NCBI RefSeq assembly: GCF_026130175.1
Contig: NZ_JAIGNI010000001.1
Span: 62,001-126,000, forward strand
Length of the DNA: 64,000 nt
Source: Lyngbya sp. CCAP 1446/10
Lineage (GTDB): Bacteria; Cyanobacteriota; Cyanobacteriia; Cyanobacteriales; Microcoleaceae
Direction: 5' to 3'
Both the position numbers and the translations under genes were made by a program. Each line of letters opens with the position of its first letter. Within the stretch, counting starts at the first letter, position 1. Under the pieces are notes generated by a model. The model saw only the letters and a list, made by a program, of their open reading frames with translations. It did no database searches and was not told the DNA's origin. Below, piece after piece: positions 28,144-36,245 of this stretch.

Positions 28144-29178
28144 ATGTACGATATTAGCCTATTTACCCCGCAAGACATCGCGAAATGCAGTTTAGTCCTG
28201 CGCCAGTTCGGTAGAAATTCTGCTAGTATGGAAGCCAGCAGCGAGAAAATTGTCAAGTATATTTACCAACATTTTTGCGATTCACAAACAGGAGAAAATA
28301 GCTGTGTTTTGGTGCGTTTGTTCAAGACTCATCCCTACGGGGAATTAGAAGACTCATTGCAACAATCCGCCCGCCGCTTAATGAACGGCAAATCCCCAGC
28401 AGCCGACATGAAATGCTGGACTTTGTTAGCAGCAGCAGGCGCAGACCCGCACTGGAATTCTCGGCACACAGCAGCAGAAAATATAGCTATTCCATTAGTT
28501 AGTACCGAATTAGTAGATAAAATGCCTGCGATTTCAGAAACAATCAAACAGTTCGGTTTAGACATTCCTACAGTGATCGGAATTGAGCCAGAAAGATTCC
28601 GGCAATTAGAACCCGCAGTATTAAATATTTTTCACGTATCCGAGGCAAAAGGCAGCCCTTTTATTCCCGAACAAGATTCCTTAATTATTCCCTACGGAGT
28701 CAAGTCTGTCTTGGCATTTGGGGGACTGCTAGAGTCGGGAAGTTTGTTTATTGTAGTCATTTTTATCAAAGTAAAAATTCCTGCAAGCACAGCCCAACTG
28801 TTTAAACATTTGGCACTTAGTGTCAAAACAGCCCTGTCTCTTTTCGACGAAAAAGATATTTTCACTTGTTCAAAAACATCGGAAAACATTGTACAATCTC
28901 ACAATGTTTATGAAAATCAATTACTTGAACATCAGGTTGCTAACCTGATTCAATTGCTAGATTTTTCTGAACAGGAAATGCTCAAGCAAGCAGCTCGTTT
29001 TCAACAAATAATTGATAAGTTGCAGCGCGAAATTGCCGATCGCAAAAACAAGGAACAAGCTTTGCCACAAAGTCAAGAACCATCCACAGGTATCCTCAAT
29101 ATTCCCGAAGATACTATTGCGCACGTCGAGAAAAATCAAGGAATTCACCATTTCAATCAAGGTGAAGAACAGATTTAA
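28144..29178 (+). CDS. Stand-alone sensor module of a cyanobacterial histidine kinase type, kinase absent
   Basis: 344 aa from ATG 28144, preceded by GGGAG; an in-frame ATG at 28072 would add 24 unremarkable residues. Residues 1-240 (MYDISLFTPQDIAKCSLVLRQ, VKYIYQHFCDSQTGENSC, VRLFKTHPYGEL) look like the N-terminal input domain of certain large cyanobacterial sensor kinases. A coiled coil (about 250-300, QLLEHQVANLIQLLDFSEQE) follows, where those proteins continue into HisKA and HATPase domains. Here the protein ends after a short acidic tail. It is either a truncated kinase or a free sensor partner. Family assignment rests on recalled similarity. Confidence 0.55.
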   Translation: MYDISLFTPQDIAKCSLVLRQFGRNSASMEASSEKIVKYIYQHFCDSQTGENSCVLVRLFKTHPYGELEDSLQQSARRLMNGKSPAADMKCWTLLAAAGADPHWNSRHTAAENIAIPLVSTELVDKMPAISETIKQFGLDIPTVIGIEPERFRQLEPAVLNIFHVSEAKGSPFIPEQDSLIIPYGVKSVLAFGGLLESGSLFIVVIFIKVKIPASTAQLFKHLALSVKTALSLFDEKDIFTCSKTSENIVQSHNVYENQLLEHQVANLIQLLDFSEQEMLKQAARFQQIIDKLQREIADRKNKEQALPQSQEPSTGILNIPEDTIAHVEKNQGIHHFNQGEEQI

Positions 29179-29204
29179 CCCAACTCCTGTTAAAATTGGT
29201 TCGT

Positions 29205-29255
29205 AGTGAGGACATCAGTCATTCTAAAACTTGGAGGACTGAAGTCCTCACTACA
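29205..29255. repeat. GTAGTGAGGAC hairpin repeat
   Basis: GTAGTGAGGAC and GTCCTCACTAC flank a short spacer, the best preserved member of the dispersed family also seen near 716 and 2421. It follows the sensor-module gene and could act as a terminator. Confidence 0.7.
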
Positions 29256-29257
29256 AA

Positions 29258-29347
29258 CCTTCTTCCTTATTCTTTCTTCTTGCTTCTTCCTTCTTCCTTC
29301 TTCCTTATTCTTCCTTCTTGCTTCTTCCTTCTTGCTTCTTCCTTCTG
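29258..29347. repeat. TTCTTCC/TTCTTGC heptamer tract
   Basis: About 90 bases of imperfect pyrimidine heptamers, ending just before the stop codon of the FkbM methyltransferase gene on the opposite strand. Confidence 0.85.
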
Positions 29348-29352
29348 CTATA

Positions 29353-30099
29353 TTATTGAGGGTTGTGGGTTCGGGATGCTAAGATTAAGCCGTACCATTT
29401 ATCTATTGGTATTTGTTTTCTGACCTCAAATCCTAAATTTTCAATAATTTGTCGGGTTTCGGCGTGAGTGTGACCAGACCACAAGTGATATTCTAAAGAC
29501 AGGTTTTGCACGAGTTGCCAAGAATCTCGGTCTTCCAATAACAGCCATTCTGCACCTTCGCAGTCTACTTTGGCTAAATCGACGCTGCCGCCCATTCGCT
29601 CGATCGCCCTTTTCAACGATACCATCGGTATGTCGCCGTTTTCGCTGACAGTCGATCGCGTTTTTCCCGATACTTCCCGAATATCCAGCACTACTTTACC
29701 ATCTCGGTCTCCTAAAGCTTCCATAAAATACGTAAAATTTGCGATTTCAGATTGATGTTTGAGGTAAATTTCTAAGTTGGGATTAGCTTCGTAGGCGTGA
29801 ATCACCGCCTGGGGAAACCTATTCCTCGCCGCAATCGGAAATAACCCGACATTCGCTCCAACATCAATAATTGTCCTCAGCGATTGAGATAATTGTTCGA
29901 CTCCGTAGCAGTCGTCTAAAAGCACTTCTATAAATTCTCCGTCCATACCTTTCTCTGAAGGCACGTTGACTTGATGACGCTTTCCTTGGACAAGCAAATT
30001 ATCGGGTAATTGAAAGCTAGCAACTCTGTTAAATTCTATGCCTAACTTTTTTGCTCTAATTTTGCGCTGCATCAGTTGCTGAAGTTTATGGAAAAACAT
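29353..30099 (-). CDS. FkbM-family SAM-dependent methyltransferase
   Basis: A 248-aa class I methyltransferase. SAM motif I is TIIDVGANVGLFPIAA, followed by VIHAYEANPNLEIYL (motif II acidic residue) and VDLAKVDCEGAEWLLLED, the FkbM signature. Such enzymes O-methylate sugars or secondary metabolites. There is no signal peptide and no glycan cluster nearby. The ribosome binding site AAGAAA is weak. Confidence 0.88.
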   Translation of the reverse strand: MFFHKLQQLMQRKIRAKKLGIEFNRVASFQLPDNLLVQGKRHQVNVPSEKGMDGEFIEVLLDDCYGVEQLSQSLRTIIDVGANVGLFPIAARNRFPQAVIHAYEANPNLEIYLKHQSEIANFTYFMEALGDRDGKVVLDIREVSGKTRSTVSENGDIPMVSLKRAIERMGGSVDLAKVDCEGAEWLLLEDRDSWQLVQNLSLEYHLWSGHTHAETRQIIENLGFEVRKQIPIDKWYGLILASRTHNPQ

Positions 30100-30421
30100 A
30101 GAAAGAAATTAATATTTTTTCAAGTTTATGATAACAATATTTCGGACTATATTTGACCTAGGGACGAAAAACCTGGTTTCTACGAATTTTAGGTTTGGTG
30201 ACGAGAAGAATCGCAAGAAACCCGGTTTATGAGGTCAGCGCGCAAAGGTATCGGAAACCCAGTTTCTTTGGTGGCGAAGGTGTGTCAATGTTTAAACATC
30301 CCTCTGCGGTCTCTGTTGTTAATAAAAAAAAATCGGGTTCACTTCAGAAAATAGGATTGCTAGACAGAATAAATCTGCTTTAAAATATGTCAAAATACGC
30401 TCGAAAAGACGAGAATCAAAA
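30100..30421. repeat. Intergenic region with AAACCCGGTTT hairpins
   Basis: Three diverged GAAACCTGGTTTC/GAAACCCGGTTTA/GAAACCCAGTTTC units around 30165-30275 belong to the family at 13770 and 60415. No gene is visible. Confidence 0.5.
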
Positions 30422-31468
30422 ATGTTAGAGTTCGATCGCCTATTCCAAACAATCGAAGAGTTAGTCATGCTACACTCACCCAGCGGTGCGGAGTCGGAAA
30501 TTAACCAGCGGTTGATGGAAAAATTCGCAGCCCTGGGAGTGAATGCTTGGATCGATCGCGCGGATAATGCGATCGCCCTAATTAAAGGCCGCAATCCCGA
30601 AAAGTCGATCGCCATTACCGCCCACAAAGACGAAATTGGCGCCCTAGTTAAAACCATAGGCGATCGTGGCCGCGTTGAAGTTCGCAGGTTGGGCGGCGCC
30701 TTTCCTTGGGTTTATGGCGAAGGTGTTGTCGATTTGTTGGGAGACAAGCAAACAATTAGCGGCATTCTCAGCTTCGGGAGTCGCCACGTTTCTCACGAAT
30801 CTCCTCAAAAAGCTCAGCAGGAAGATGCTGCTGTCAAGTGGGAAAATGCCTGGATTGAAACCAAGTGTACCGCCGAGGAATTGGCCGAGGCCGGAATTCG
30901 ATCGGGCACGCGGATGGTGGTGGGAAAGCACCGCAAGCGCCCGCTGCGGTTGAAAGATTGGATCGCAAGCTACACCCTGGACAACAAGGCTTCAGTGGCG
31001 ATTTTGCTGGCTCTGGCGGAATGTTTGACAGAGCCTGCGGTGAATGTTTATTTGGTGGCTTCGGCGAAGGAGGAGGTTGGGGCGATCGGAGCTTTGTATT
31101 TCACGCAGCGCCAGCCTTTGGAGGCGCTGATTGCTTTGGAAATTTGCCCTCTGGCTGCGGAATACCCGATCGACGACGGCGAAAACCCGGTTTTGCTGGT
31201 TCAGGACGGCTACGGAGTCTACGATGAAGGATTGAACGCCCAATTGCGCGCCGCAGCCACAGCAGCCAGCAAACAGGTGCAGTTGGCTGTGATTAGCGGT
31301 TTTGGGAGCGATGCTTCGATCGCCATGAAGTTCGGCCATGTAGCCCGCGCCGCTTGTTTGGCTTTCCCCACGCAGAACACCCACGGCTTTGAGATTGCTC
31401 ACTTGGGGGCGATCGGCAACTGCGCCGCCATCCTCAAAGCCTACTGTGAGCAGCTTTCGGATGACTAG
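30422..31468 (+). CDS. M42-family metallo-aminopeptidase
   Basis: A 348-aa cytoplasmic dinuclear-metal peptidase of the FrvX/glutamyl aminopeptidase type. Metal and catalytic motifs are ITAHKDEIG (His and Asp), YTLDNKASVA (bridging Asp), SAKEEVGAIGA (catalytic Glu pair) and LALEICPLA; the final metal His is in NTHGFEIAHLG. These enzymes form tetrahedral dodecamers that trim oligopeptides. The tRNA-Glu gene follows about 90 bases later but has its own promoter-like sequence. Confidence 0.88.
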   Translation: MLEFDRLFQTIEELVMLHSPSGAESEINQRLMEKFAALGVNAWIDRADNAIALIKGRNPEKSIAITAHKDEIGALVKTIGDRGRVEVRRLGGAFPWVYGEGVVDLLGDKQTISGILSFGSRHVSHESPQKAQQEDAAVKWENAWIETKCTAEELAEAGIRSGTRMVVGKHRKRPLRLKDWIASYTLDNKASVAILLALAECLTEPAVNVYLVASAKEEVGAIGALYFTQRQPLEALIALEICPLAAEYPIDDGENPVLLVQDGYGVYDEGLNAQLRAAATAASKQVQLAVISGFGSDASIAMKFGHVARAACLAFPTQNTHGFEIAHLGAIGNCAAILKAYCEQLSDD

Positions 31469-31490
31469 AAAAAAAACTTTCGCAAAGTAG

Positions 31491-31519
31491 TTGACAAATT
31501 CAGAAAGATTAGTTAAGGT
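31491..31519 (+). promoter_or_regulatory. Candidate sigma-70-type promoter of tRNA-Glu
   Basis: A perfect TTGACA (31491-31496) is followed after 17 bases by TAAGGT (31514-31519), a 3 of 6 match to TATAAT. It lies about 40 bases upstream of the tRNA, a sensible distance. Confidence 0.5.
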
Positions 31520-31559
31520 AATAAAGGTGCGGAACACAAGCAAACGCAACGCAAAACGC

Positions 31560-31632
31560 GCCCCCATCGTCTAGAGGCCTAGGACACATCCCTTTCACGG
31601 ATGCGACGGGGATTCGAATTCCCCTGGGGGTA
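31560..31632 (+). tRNA. trnE: tRNA-Glu (anticodon UUC)
   Basis: Complete 73-base cloverleaf. Acceptor arm GCCCCCA (31560-31566) pairs with TGGGGGT (31625-31631, with a closing G-U); A31632 is the discriminator. The anticodon loop CTTTCAC carries TTC, and the T arm is CGGGGATTCGAATTCCCCT. CCA is not encoded. In cyanobacteria this tRNA also supplies glutamyl-tRNA for tetrapyrrole synthesis. The D-loop TCTAGAGGCCTAGGA is typical. Confidence 0.97.
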
Positions 31633-31932
31633 TTGAAAAATACAATTTTGATATCAAAATGATATCTAGCAACTGGTAAAGGCAACAAGCCCAACCCACA
31701 CGCTAGGTATCATTTTTGTTTTGGCGATCGGCTTCAAGCTCCTCCCATGTTGGATAATTAATGAATTCTGTTGAAACTTTTTCTTAAACTTCGGATATTT
31801 ACCCGTACCTTTGAAAAAGCGATCGCACTTTCTAATTCTTTTTATGCTTGGAGACTTGTGACTTGCGTTCGGGCGATCGCCTAACGTGCGGTATAATTAT
31901 TCACAGTTACAACCAATATCGTAAGGATTGTT
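31633..31932. other. Gap after tRNA-Glu
   Basis: About 300 bases with no gene. TTTTGATATCAAAA (31646-31659) just after the tRNA is a perfect 14-base palindrome. Nothing else stands out. Confidence 0.4.
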
Positions 31933-32139
31933 TTAACTGCTTTGGAGTAGCTGGGCATAAACATCATCCTCGGTATTATCCCAAATTTCATCTAGGGATA
32001 CTCGGCTTGTCTGAAGCCAAAATTCAGATTCATCATCAGGCAGGAATGTTACCAGAATCCTTGCACCTTCGGGAATTTTGGCTGCTTCCAACAATTCAAT
32101 TTTGCCTTGGCGAACGATCGCCCAAAGTGTCTTTATCAT
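31933..32139 (-). CDS. Small antitoxin-like protein
   Basis: 68 aa. The pattern MIKTLWAIVRQGKIELLE, PEGARILVTFLPDD, then SRVSLDEIWDNTEDDVYAQLL resembles short cyanobacterial proteins annotated as antitoxins (DUF104/AF2212-like beta-barrel N-terminus and acidic C-terminal tail that would bind a PIN or RelE-type toxin). No toxin gene is adjacent on the same strand. An orphan antitoxin or regulator is possible. Confidence 0.5.
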   Translation of the reverse strand: MIKTLWAIVRQGKIELLEAAKIPEGARILVTFLPDDESEFWLQTSRVSLDEIWDNTEDDVYAQLLQSS

Positions 32140-32371
32140 AGGGTAAGTCCAAAATCCTTCGGGTCGTATCTCAGTATATCGGATTGGTTGAGGACTTGCC
32201 CAATCATGACTGATAGTTCGATCGGGCGATCGTCCTCAGTGCGATTCCCTACGGGATAGCTTAGCCGCGCGTGTTTTGTGTTGGTTGGGAATTGACGAAA
32301 AGGCGATCGCACTTCAACAGCCTTTTTGCAGGCAATAAGACAACGTGGGGAAGAAGTGAGGAGAGAAGTGC

Positions 32372-32719
32372 TTAATCCCCAGAAACCTCAGCCGCCGCCG
32401 CGAATCTATCCGCCACAGCTCTGCCAATTAGCGCCACTTGACCCAGAGGCAAAAACTGGATTTTTTCGACAATATCGTTGATTTCTGGAGCTTCTGAAAC
32501 TGCCTTGCCATCCAACAATCTCAGAAATTCTTCCAGCGTATAACCCGATCTCGCAGCGAGCTTAGCCAAGTTGTCCGTATCGGGAACCGTATCGCCTCTT
32601 TCCCAAAGCTGAACAGCAGTAGCGGAAACGCCCAAAAGCTTACCAAACGCTCGCTGACTCATTGTTCCGCGCGCTTTTCTGATAATTTCACTAAGTTTTT
32701 GTCTATTTTCGATATTCAC
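32372..32719 (-). CDS. XRE-family regulator, copy 3 of a tandem triplet
   Basis: 115 aa. The helix-turn-helix is at about 18-62 (MSQRAFGKLLGVSATAVQLWERGDTVPDTDNLAKLA), followed by YTLEEFLRLLDGKA and a C-terminal helix (GRAVADRFAAAAEVSG). This is the most diverged member of three tandem paralogues. Cro/CI-type repressors of this size usually bind as dimers. What the triplet regulates is unknown. Confidence 0.82.
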   Translation of the reverse strand: MNIENRQKLSEIIRKARGTMSQRAFGKLLGVSATAVQLWERGDTVPDTDNLAKLAARSGYTLEEFLRLLDGKAVSEAPEINDIVEKIQFLPLGQVALIGRAVADRFAAAAEVSGD

Positions 32720-32770
32720 GGCTCAAAGGTTACTCAACCGTCTCTACCAGTCTACTTGCCAACTGATACA

Positions 32771-33136
32771 TCAACTATATTTTCCAGACGACTCAGCCGC
32801 AGCCGCGAGTCTATCCATCACCGCTCTACCAACCACGGCTAACTCACTGATAGGTATACATTGAATTTTTTTCAGCAGATCGTTAGTATCTACGGGCTCA
32901 CGCATGGGCTTGCCTTCCAGATGAGCAAGCAACTCTTCAAGTGTAAACCCTGCCCTCACGGCAATCTGAGCCAAATTTTCTGTATCTGGGATACTCTGAC
33001 CTTTTTCCCACAACTGAACCGCAGTCGCAGATACCCCAAGAAGCTTGCCAAATCCACGCTGACTCATAGAACCGCGAGCTAGTTTGACAATCTCGATTAA
33101 TTTTTTCTTAGCTTCTGCGTTCACAACTGCCGTCAC
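32771..33136 (-). CDS. XRE-family regulator, copy 2 of a tandem triplet
   Basis: 121 aa, closely related to the copy at 33187-33546. The HTH region is MSQRGFGKLLGVSATAVQLW. The C-terminal part LLKKIQCIPISELAVVGRAV is almost the same as in that copy. Gaps of 51 and 50 bases separate the three genes, so co-transcription is likely. Confidence 0.82.
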   Translation of the reverse strand: MTAVVNAEAKKKLIEIVKLARGSMSQRGFGKLLGVSATAVQLWEKGQSIPDTENLAQIAVRAGFTLEELLAHLEGKPMREPVDTNDLLKKIQCIPISELAVVGRAVMDRLAAAAESSGKYS

Positions 33137-33186
33137 CAGATAAACAGAACTCCCAGTTTACCGCCCAATTGACTTGGACTCCAGCC

Positions 33187-33546
33187 CTAATTCCCAGAAA
33201 CCTCAGCAGCAGCAGCCAACCGCTCCACACCGGCTCGAACAACCACGGCTAACTCACTAATCGGCATACATTGAATTTTCTTAAGCAGGTCGTTGGTATT
33301 GACAGGTTCCGGCATTGGCTTGCCTTCGAGATGGGCCATCAATTCTTCCATTGTAAAGCCCGCTCTTGCTGCAATCTGAGTCAAATTTTTCGTATCCGGG
33401 AGTACCTGTCCCTTCTCCCAATACTGAACAGCAGACCCAGAGACTCCCAATAGCCTACCAAAAGCGCTAAAACTCATGGAGCCACGGGCTAGCTTCACAA
33501 CCTCAACCAGTTTTTTCCTAGCTTCTGCGTCCACAGTATTAGTCAC
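33187..33546 (-). CDS. XRE-family regulator, first gene of a tandem triplet
   Basis: 119 aa. The HTH region is MSFSAFGRLLGVSGSAVQYW; the recognition-helix residues differ from copies 2 and 3 (SGSAVQY against SATAVQL), so operators may differ. The end SELAVVVRAGVERLAAAAEVSGN is shared apart from substitutions. It diverges from the gene at 33683, with about 135 bases between them. Confidence 0.82.
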   Translation of the reverse strand: MTNTVDAEARKKLVEVVKLARGSMSFSAFGRLLGVSGSAVQYWEKGQVLPDTKNLTQIAARAGFTMEELMAHLEGKPMPEPVNTNDLLKKIQCMPISELAVVVRAGVERLAAAAEVSGN

Positions 33547-33682
33547 CAGATCAACACAACTCCTAGTTTACTTATCTACCAAAAAAATTGTCTTTCTTGC
33601 TTGACAGCAAAAATTTTACCTGTTAATCTGTAAATAGATTTGTGATAATAATTCTATTTGTATAAATTCAGGGGAAGCAAAA

Positions 33683-34120
33683 ATGACCAAAAGACGCAGC
33701 CAAAACACCCACAACTCACGTCGCAACCGTCAAAGCCTCACCGCCTCCGGTTGGCTCAAACCCCAGTGCTGGCAAATTTCCAAAACGGAAGCCGCCGAAG
33801 CCCTGAAAATGCCCGTCAACCGCATAGTCAAAGTCTACCCCAAACAACATCAAGTAATAGTCGTTTATCTGAACAAGAAAGGGCAAAAATGCAGTTCCTT
33901 TTTCAGCTACAGACTATTTGCCAGATGGGAGAAAGAGACGATCGCAGCGATCGCCAGTTGTAGAAACCAGCAAACCCTAGCGCCCCTAGAAATCATTGTA
34001 CAATACGACCTCGAACATTTCAAATATCCCGTCCAGAGCGCCGACGCAATTTGGGACACCCTACTCAACCACATCCGCCAAGTCATCACAGAACAAAGGC
34101 TCAGCCTAGCTTGCGCCTAG
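33683..34120 (+). CDS. Unknown basic protein, intact copy of a duplicated family
   Basis: 145 aa with a strongly basic N-terminus (MTKRRSQNTHNSRRNRQ) and no membrane segment. A central block (AEALKMPVNRIVKVY, QVIVVYLNKKGQKCSSFF) is followed by a C-terminal helical part (YRLFARWEKETIAAIAS, IVQYDLEHFKY, DTLLNHIRQVITEQRL). I do not recognise the family. A decayed copy of the C-terminal half lies at 36674-36896 on the same strand, so a duplication is certain. The gene diverges from the XRE triplet. Confidence 0.65.
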   Translation: MTKRRSQNTHNSRRNRQSLTASGWLKPQCWQISKTEAAEALKMPVNRIVKVYPKQHQVIVVYLNKKGQKCSSFFSYRLFARWEKETIAAIASCRNQQTLAPLEIIVQYDLEHFKYPVQSADAIWDTLLNHIRQVITEQRLSLACA

Positions 34121-34153
34121 TCCCCCATTAACCCCCACCTATGTTGATCATGG

Positions 34154-34642
34154 TTAATGCTTGGGAAAATCAATTCCTGAAATAGATATTCCTTGCATCT
34201 TCTGTACATATCGTCCTTGAGCCGCTACACACTCTGCCATTTTTTGAGCCTGTATAGGCTGACTCCTGGGATCTGGTGAGGTGCCTCTATACTCCCATAC
34301 ACCACCACGACCACTATTTATTACTTTTCCATTTTTTTCTAAGATTAACTCTTCTCCGGTAGCATCAATATAGAATTTCCCCTTTTGAAAAGACACGCTG
34401 CTAATTGTGATATCTTCCACTCCCTTGTAAGGATTTGCAGGGCCCTTGACAATCTTAATACAGATTCTATTGTTTTTATGTGCAATTTCTCTTCGGGAAT
34501 TATTGAACATGGTTCCTTGAGAGTAGTAAGTTCCTGTGGGCAGAATTGTAGAACCTTGTTGATTACTTTGAGCAGATGACAAGGATGAAATTGATAAAAG
34601 AATAGAACTAGCAATTAGTGTTTCGAGTACCCTAAATTTCAT
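34154..34642 (-). CDS. Secreted protein of unknown function
   Basis: 162 aa. A signal peptide (VLETLIASSILLSISSLSSAQ, cleavage near residue 24) is followed by a small beta-rich domain (GTYYSQGTM, NRICIKIVKGPANPY, FYIDATGEELILEKNGKV) and a C-terminal segment with a cysteine (KMAECVAAQGRYV). It is probably periplasmic or lumenal. It lies 46 bases downstream of the HicA-like fusion gene on the same strand, so the two may share a transcript. Confidence 0.65.
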   Translation of the reverse strand: MKFRVLETLIASSILLSISSLSSAQSNQQGSTILPTGTYYSQGTMFNNSRREIAHKNNRICIKIVKGPANPYKGVEDITISSVSFQKGKFYIDATGEELILEKNGKVINSGRGGVWEYRGTSPDPRSQPIQAQKMAECVAAQGRYVQKMQGISISGIDFPKH

Positions 34643-34688
34643 TTTCTATTAAACTCCATTAAAATTAATTTTTTCAGATTCAACATGG

Positions 34689-36107
34689 TCATAAATTATT
34701 TTTAAACTCCTCTAGGGTGACATTTGCTTGGCCAAGAATATTAGCTAATGTCCCAGAAGCTAATTCATCATGGAGTGGCACATTACAACTATCTATTTGC
34801 TGTACAACCCGAACCCGTTTGAGAACAACGTGACTGCCACCCCCCCTATCTTGCCTGATGAATCCCAAACGTTCTAAAGACCCGATAGCTCTTCTGCCTG
34901 AAATTCTTGGCAATTGATTCCAAGGTATACCTGAATGGGAATTTTGCGACAGATTTTGAAGCTGAACGTTTAGATGTTCAATAGTATTTTCTAATGTTTG
35001 AGTGTTCTCTTGGGCTGCACTGAGTTGCCTTTTTAACTGCCTCTTTCGATCTTCTAAGAACTGAGTTCTGCTTTTAGATGTATCTAATTCGCTGTTTAAC
35101 TGGACTTTTTCGCTGTTTAGCTGGACTTTTTCTTTTTCTAACCTATCAATTTCTTCCACATAATAATTTTCCCCATCTCTTGACTGTTCCTTACTCCGAT
35201 CTAATTCTGCCCTAGCTCCTTCTAGTGCGGCGGTGAGTTCATTAATATTAGGTATTTCTTCTAACTGTTGCTCTAGCTGACGAGATTGCTGTTGTCTTAA
35301 ATCTAGATCGCGCTTCAAATCAACTATTTTCTGATTGAGTTCTTCACTCTGCTGCTTTGCTTTAGATTCTCGCTGAGACGTTTTTTGCAACTTTTGCCGT
35401 AGTAATTGCAATTCTTTTGAAGTTTGAGCAGCTTTTTGCTGTTGCTGTTCTTTAAAAGCCAGTTCGCTTTCATAAGATGCAATTTGATTTTCCAGTTCTC
35501 TCTTATTTTGCTCCTGTTCTTGCCGGTAAGATTCCAGTTCAGCAAGACCTCTATCTCGCTGGTCAATTAATTCGATAGTTTGCTGGTTTTTTTCTTCTAA
35601 TTGCAGCTTAATTTCCTGCTTTACTTCAGATTCTCGCTGAGACGTTTCTTGCAACTTTTGCCGTAGTAATTGCAAGTATTCTAAAGTTTGAGCAGTTTCT
35701 TGCTGTTGTTGTTCTTTAAAAGCCAGTTCGCTTTCATAATATGCAATTTGATTTTCCAGTTCTCTCTTATTTTGCTCCTGTTTTTGCCGATCAGATTCCA
35801 GTTCAGCAAGACCTCTCTCTCGCTGCTTAATTAATTCGATAGTTTGCTGGTTTTTATCTTCTAATTGCCGCTTAATCTGTTGAATTTCCCGTTGCAATTG
35901 TTCCTGTTGTTGCTGTGCAAGACGCTGCTCATTCCGTTTGGCAGATAAAACCACCTCAATAATTATCCACGCGCTCAAACCACTAACGAAAAATAAAGCA
36001 ACTGTCGATGTGTAAAGACTCCGGGAACCTGTTACTTTAAATGGATCTTTAATCCAATTATTAGAATCTTCAATAAATGTCGGCGGTACTCCCCGGACAT
36101 AGTACAC
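34689..36107 (-). CDS. Membrane-anchored coiled-coil protein with C-terminal HicA-like domain
   Basis: 472 aa from GTG 36107. Residues 33-55 are a transmembrane helix (YTSTVALFFVSGLSAWIII). Residues about 56-390 are a long Gln/Glu-rich coiled coil containing an 88-residue tandem duplication (units about 81-168 and 169-256). Residues 392-472 match the HicA/YcfA fold: LPRISGRRAIGSLERLGFI, GGGSHVVLKR with the catalytic-type His426, VPLHDEL, SGTLANILGQANVTLEEF. HicA toxins are ribosome-independent mRNA interferases. No HicB-like antitoxin is adjacent. The frame continues upstream without a stop for 46 codons to a single TAA, beyond which lies a membrane protein in the same frame (36246-36641). 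Confidence 0.72.
   Translation of the reverse strand: MYYVRGVPPTFIEDSNNWIKDPFKVTGSRSLYTSTVALFFVSGLSAWIIIEVVLSAKRNEQRLAQQQQEQLQREIQQIKRQLEDKNQQTIELIKQRERGLAELESDRQKQEQNKRELENQIAYYESELAFKEQQQQETAQTLEYLQLLRQKLQETSQRESEVKQEIKLQLEEKNQQTIELIDQRDRGLAELESYRQEQEQNKRELENQIASYESELAFKEQQQQKAAQTSKELQLLRQKLQKTSQRESKAKQQSEELNQKIVDLKRDLDLRQQQSRQLEQQLEEIPNINELTAALEGARAELDRSKEQSRDGENYYVEEIDRLEKEKVQLNSEKVQLNSELDTSKSRTQFLEDRKRQLKRQLSAAQENTQTLENTIEHLNVQLQNLSQNSHSGIPWNQLPRISGRRAIGSLERLGFIRQDRGGGSHVVLKRVRVVQQIDSCNVPLHDELASGTLANILGQANVTLEEFKNNL
35340..35867 (-). repeat. 264-bp tandem duplication inside the coiled coil
   Basis: Two adjacent units (35604-35867 and 35340-35603) encode near-identical 88-residue blocks beginning around NQQTIELI(K/D)QR and ending around KLQ(E/K)TSQRES. 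DNA identity is high, so the duplication is fairly recent. Confidence 0.85.
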
Positions 36108-36245
36108 ACGACCGATTATTTCTCCTGAGTTAACTCTACCAGTAGGGATGGGTTTAATATCACGAGGTTTAGCATATTGCCGCTCTGCTTGCAGCGGAGG
36201 TGGACTTTGTAGTAAGTCGTATGGATGATTTGATAAAGTTGCTAA

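Noticed and set aside
30644-31567. Several long frames overlapping the M42 peptidase
   Set aside because: Antisense or shifted shadows of a well supported gene with high codon bias.
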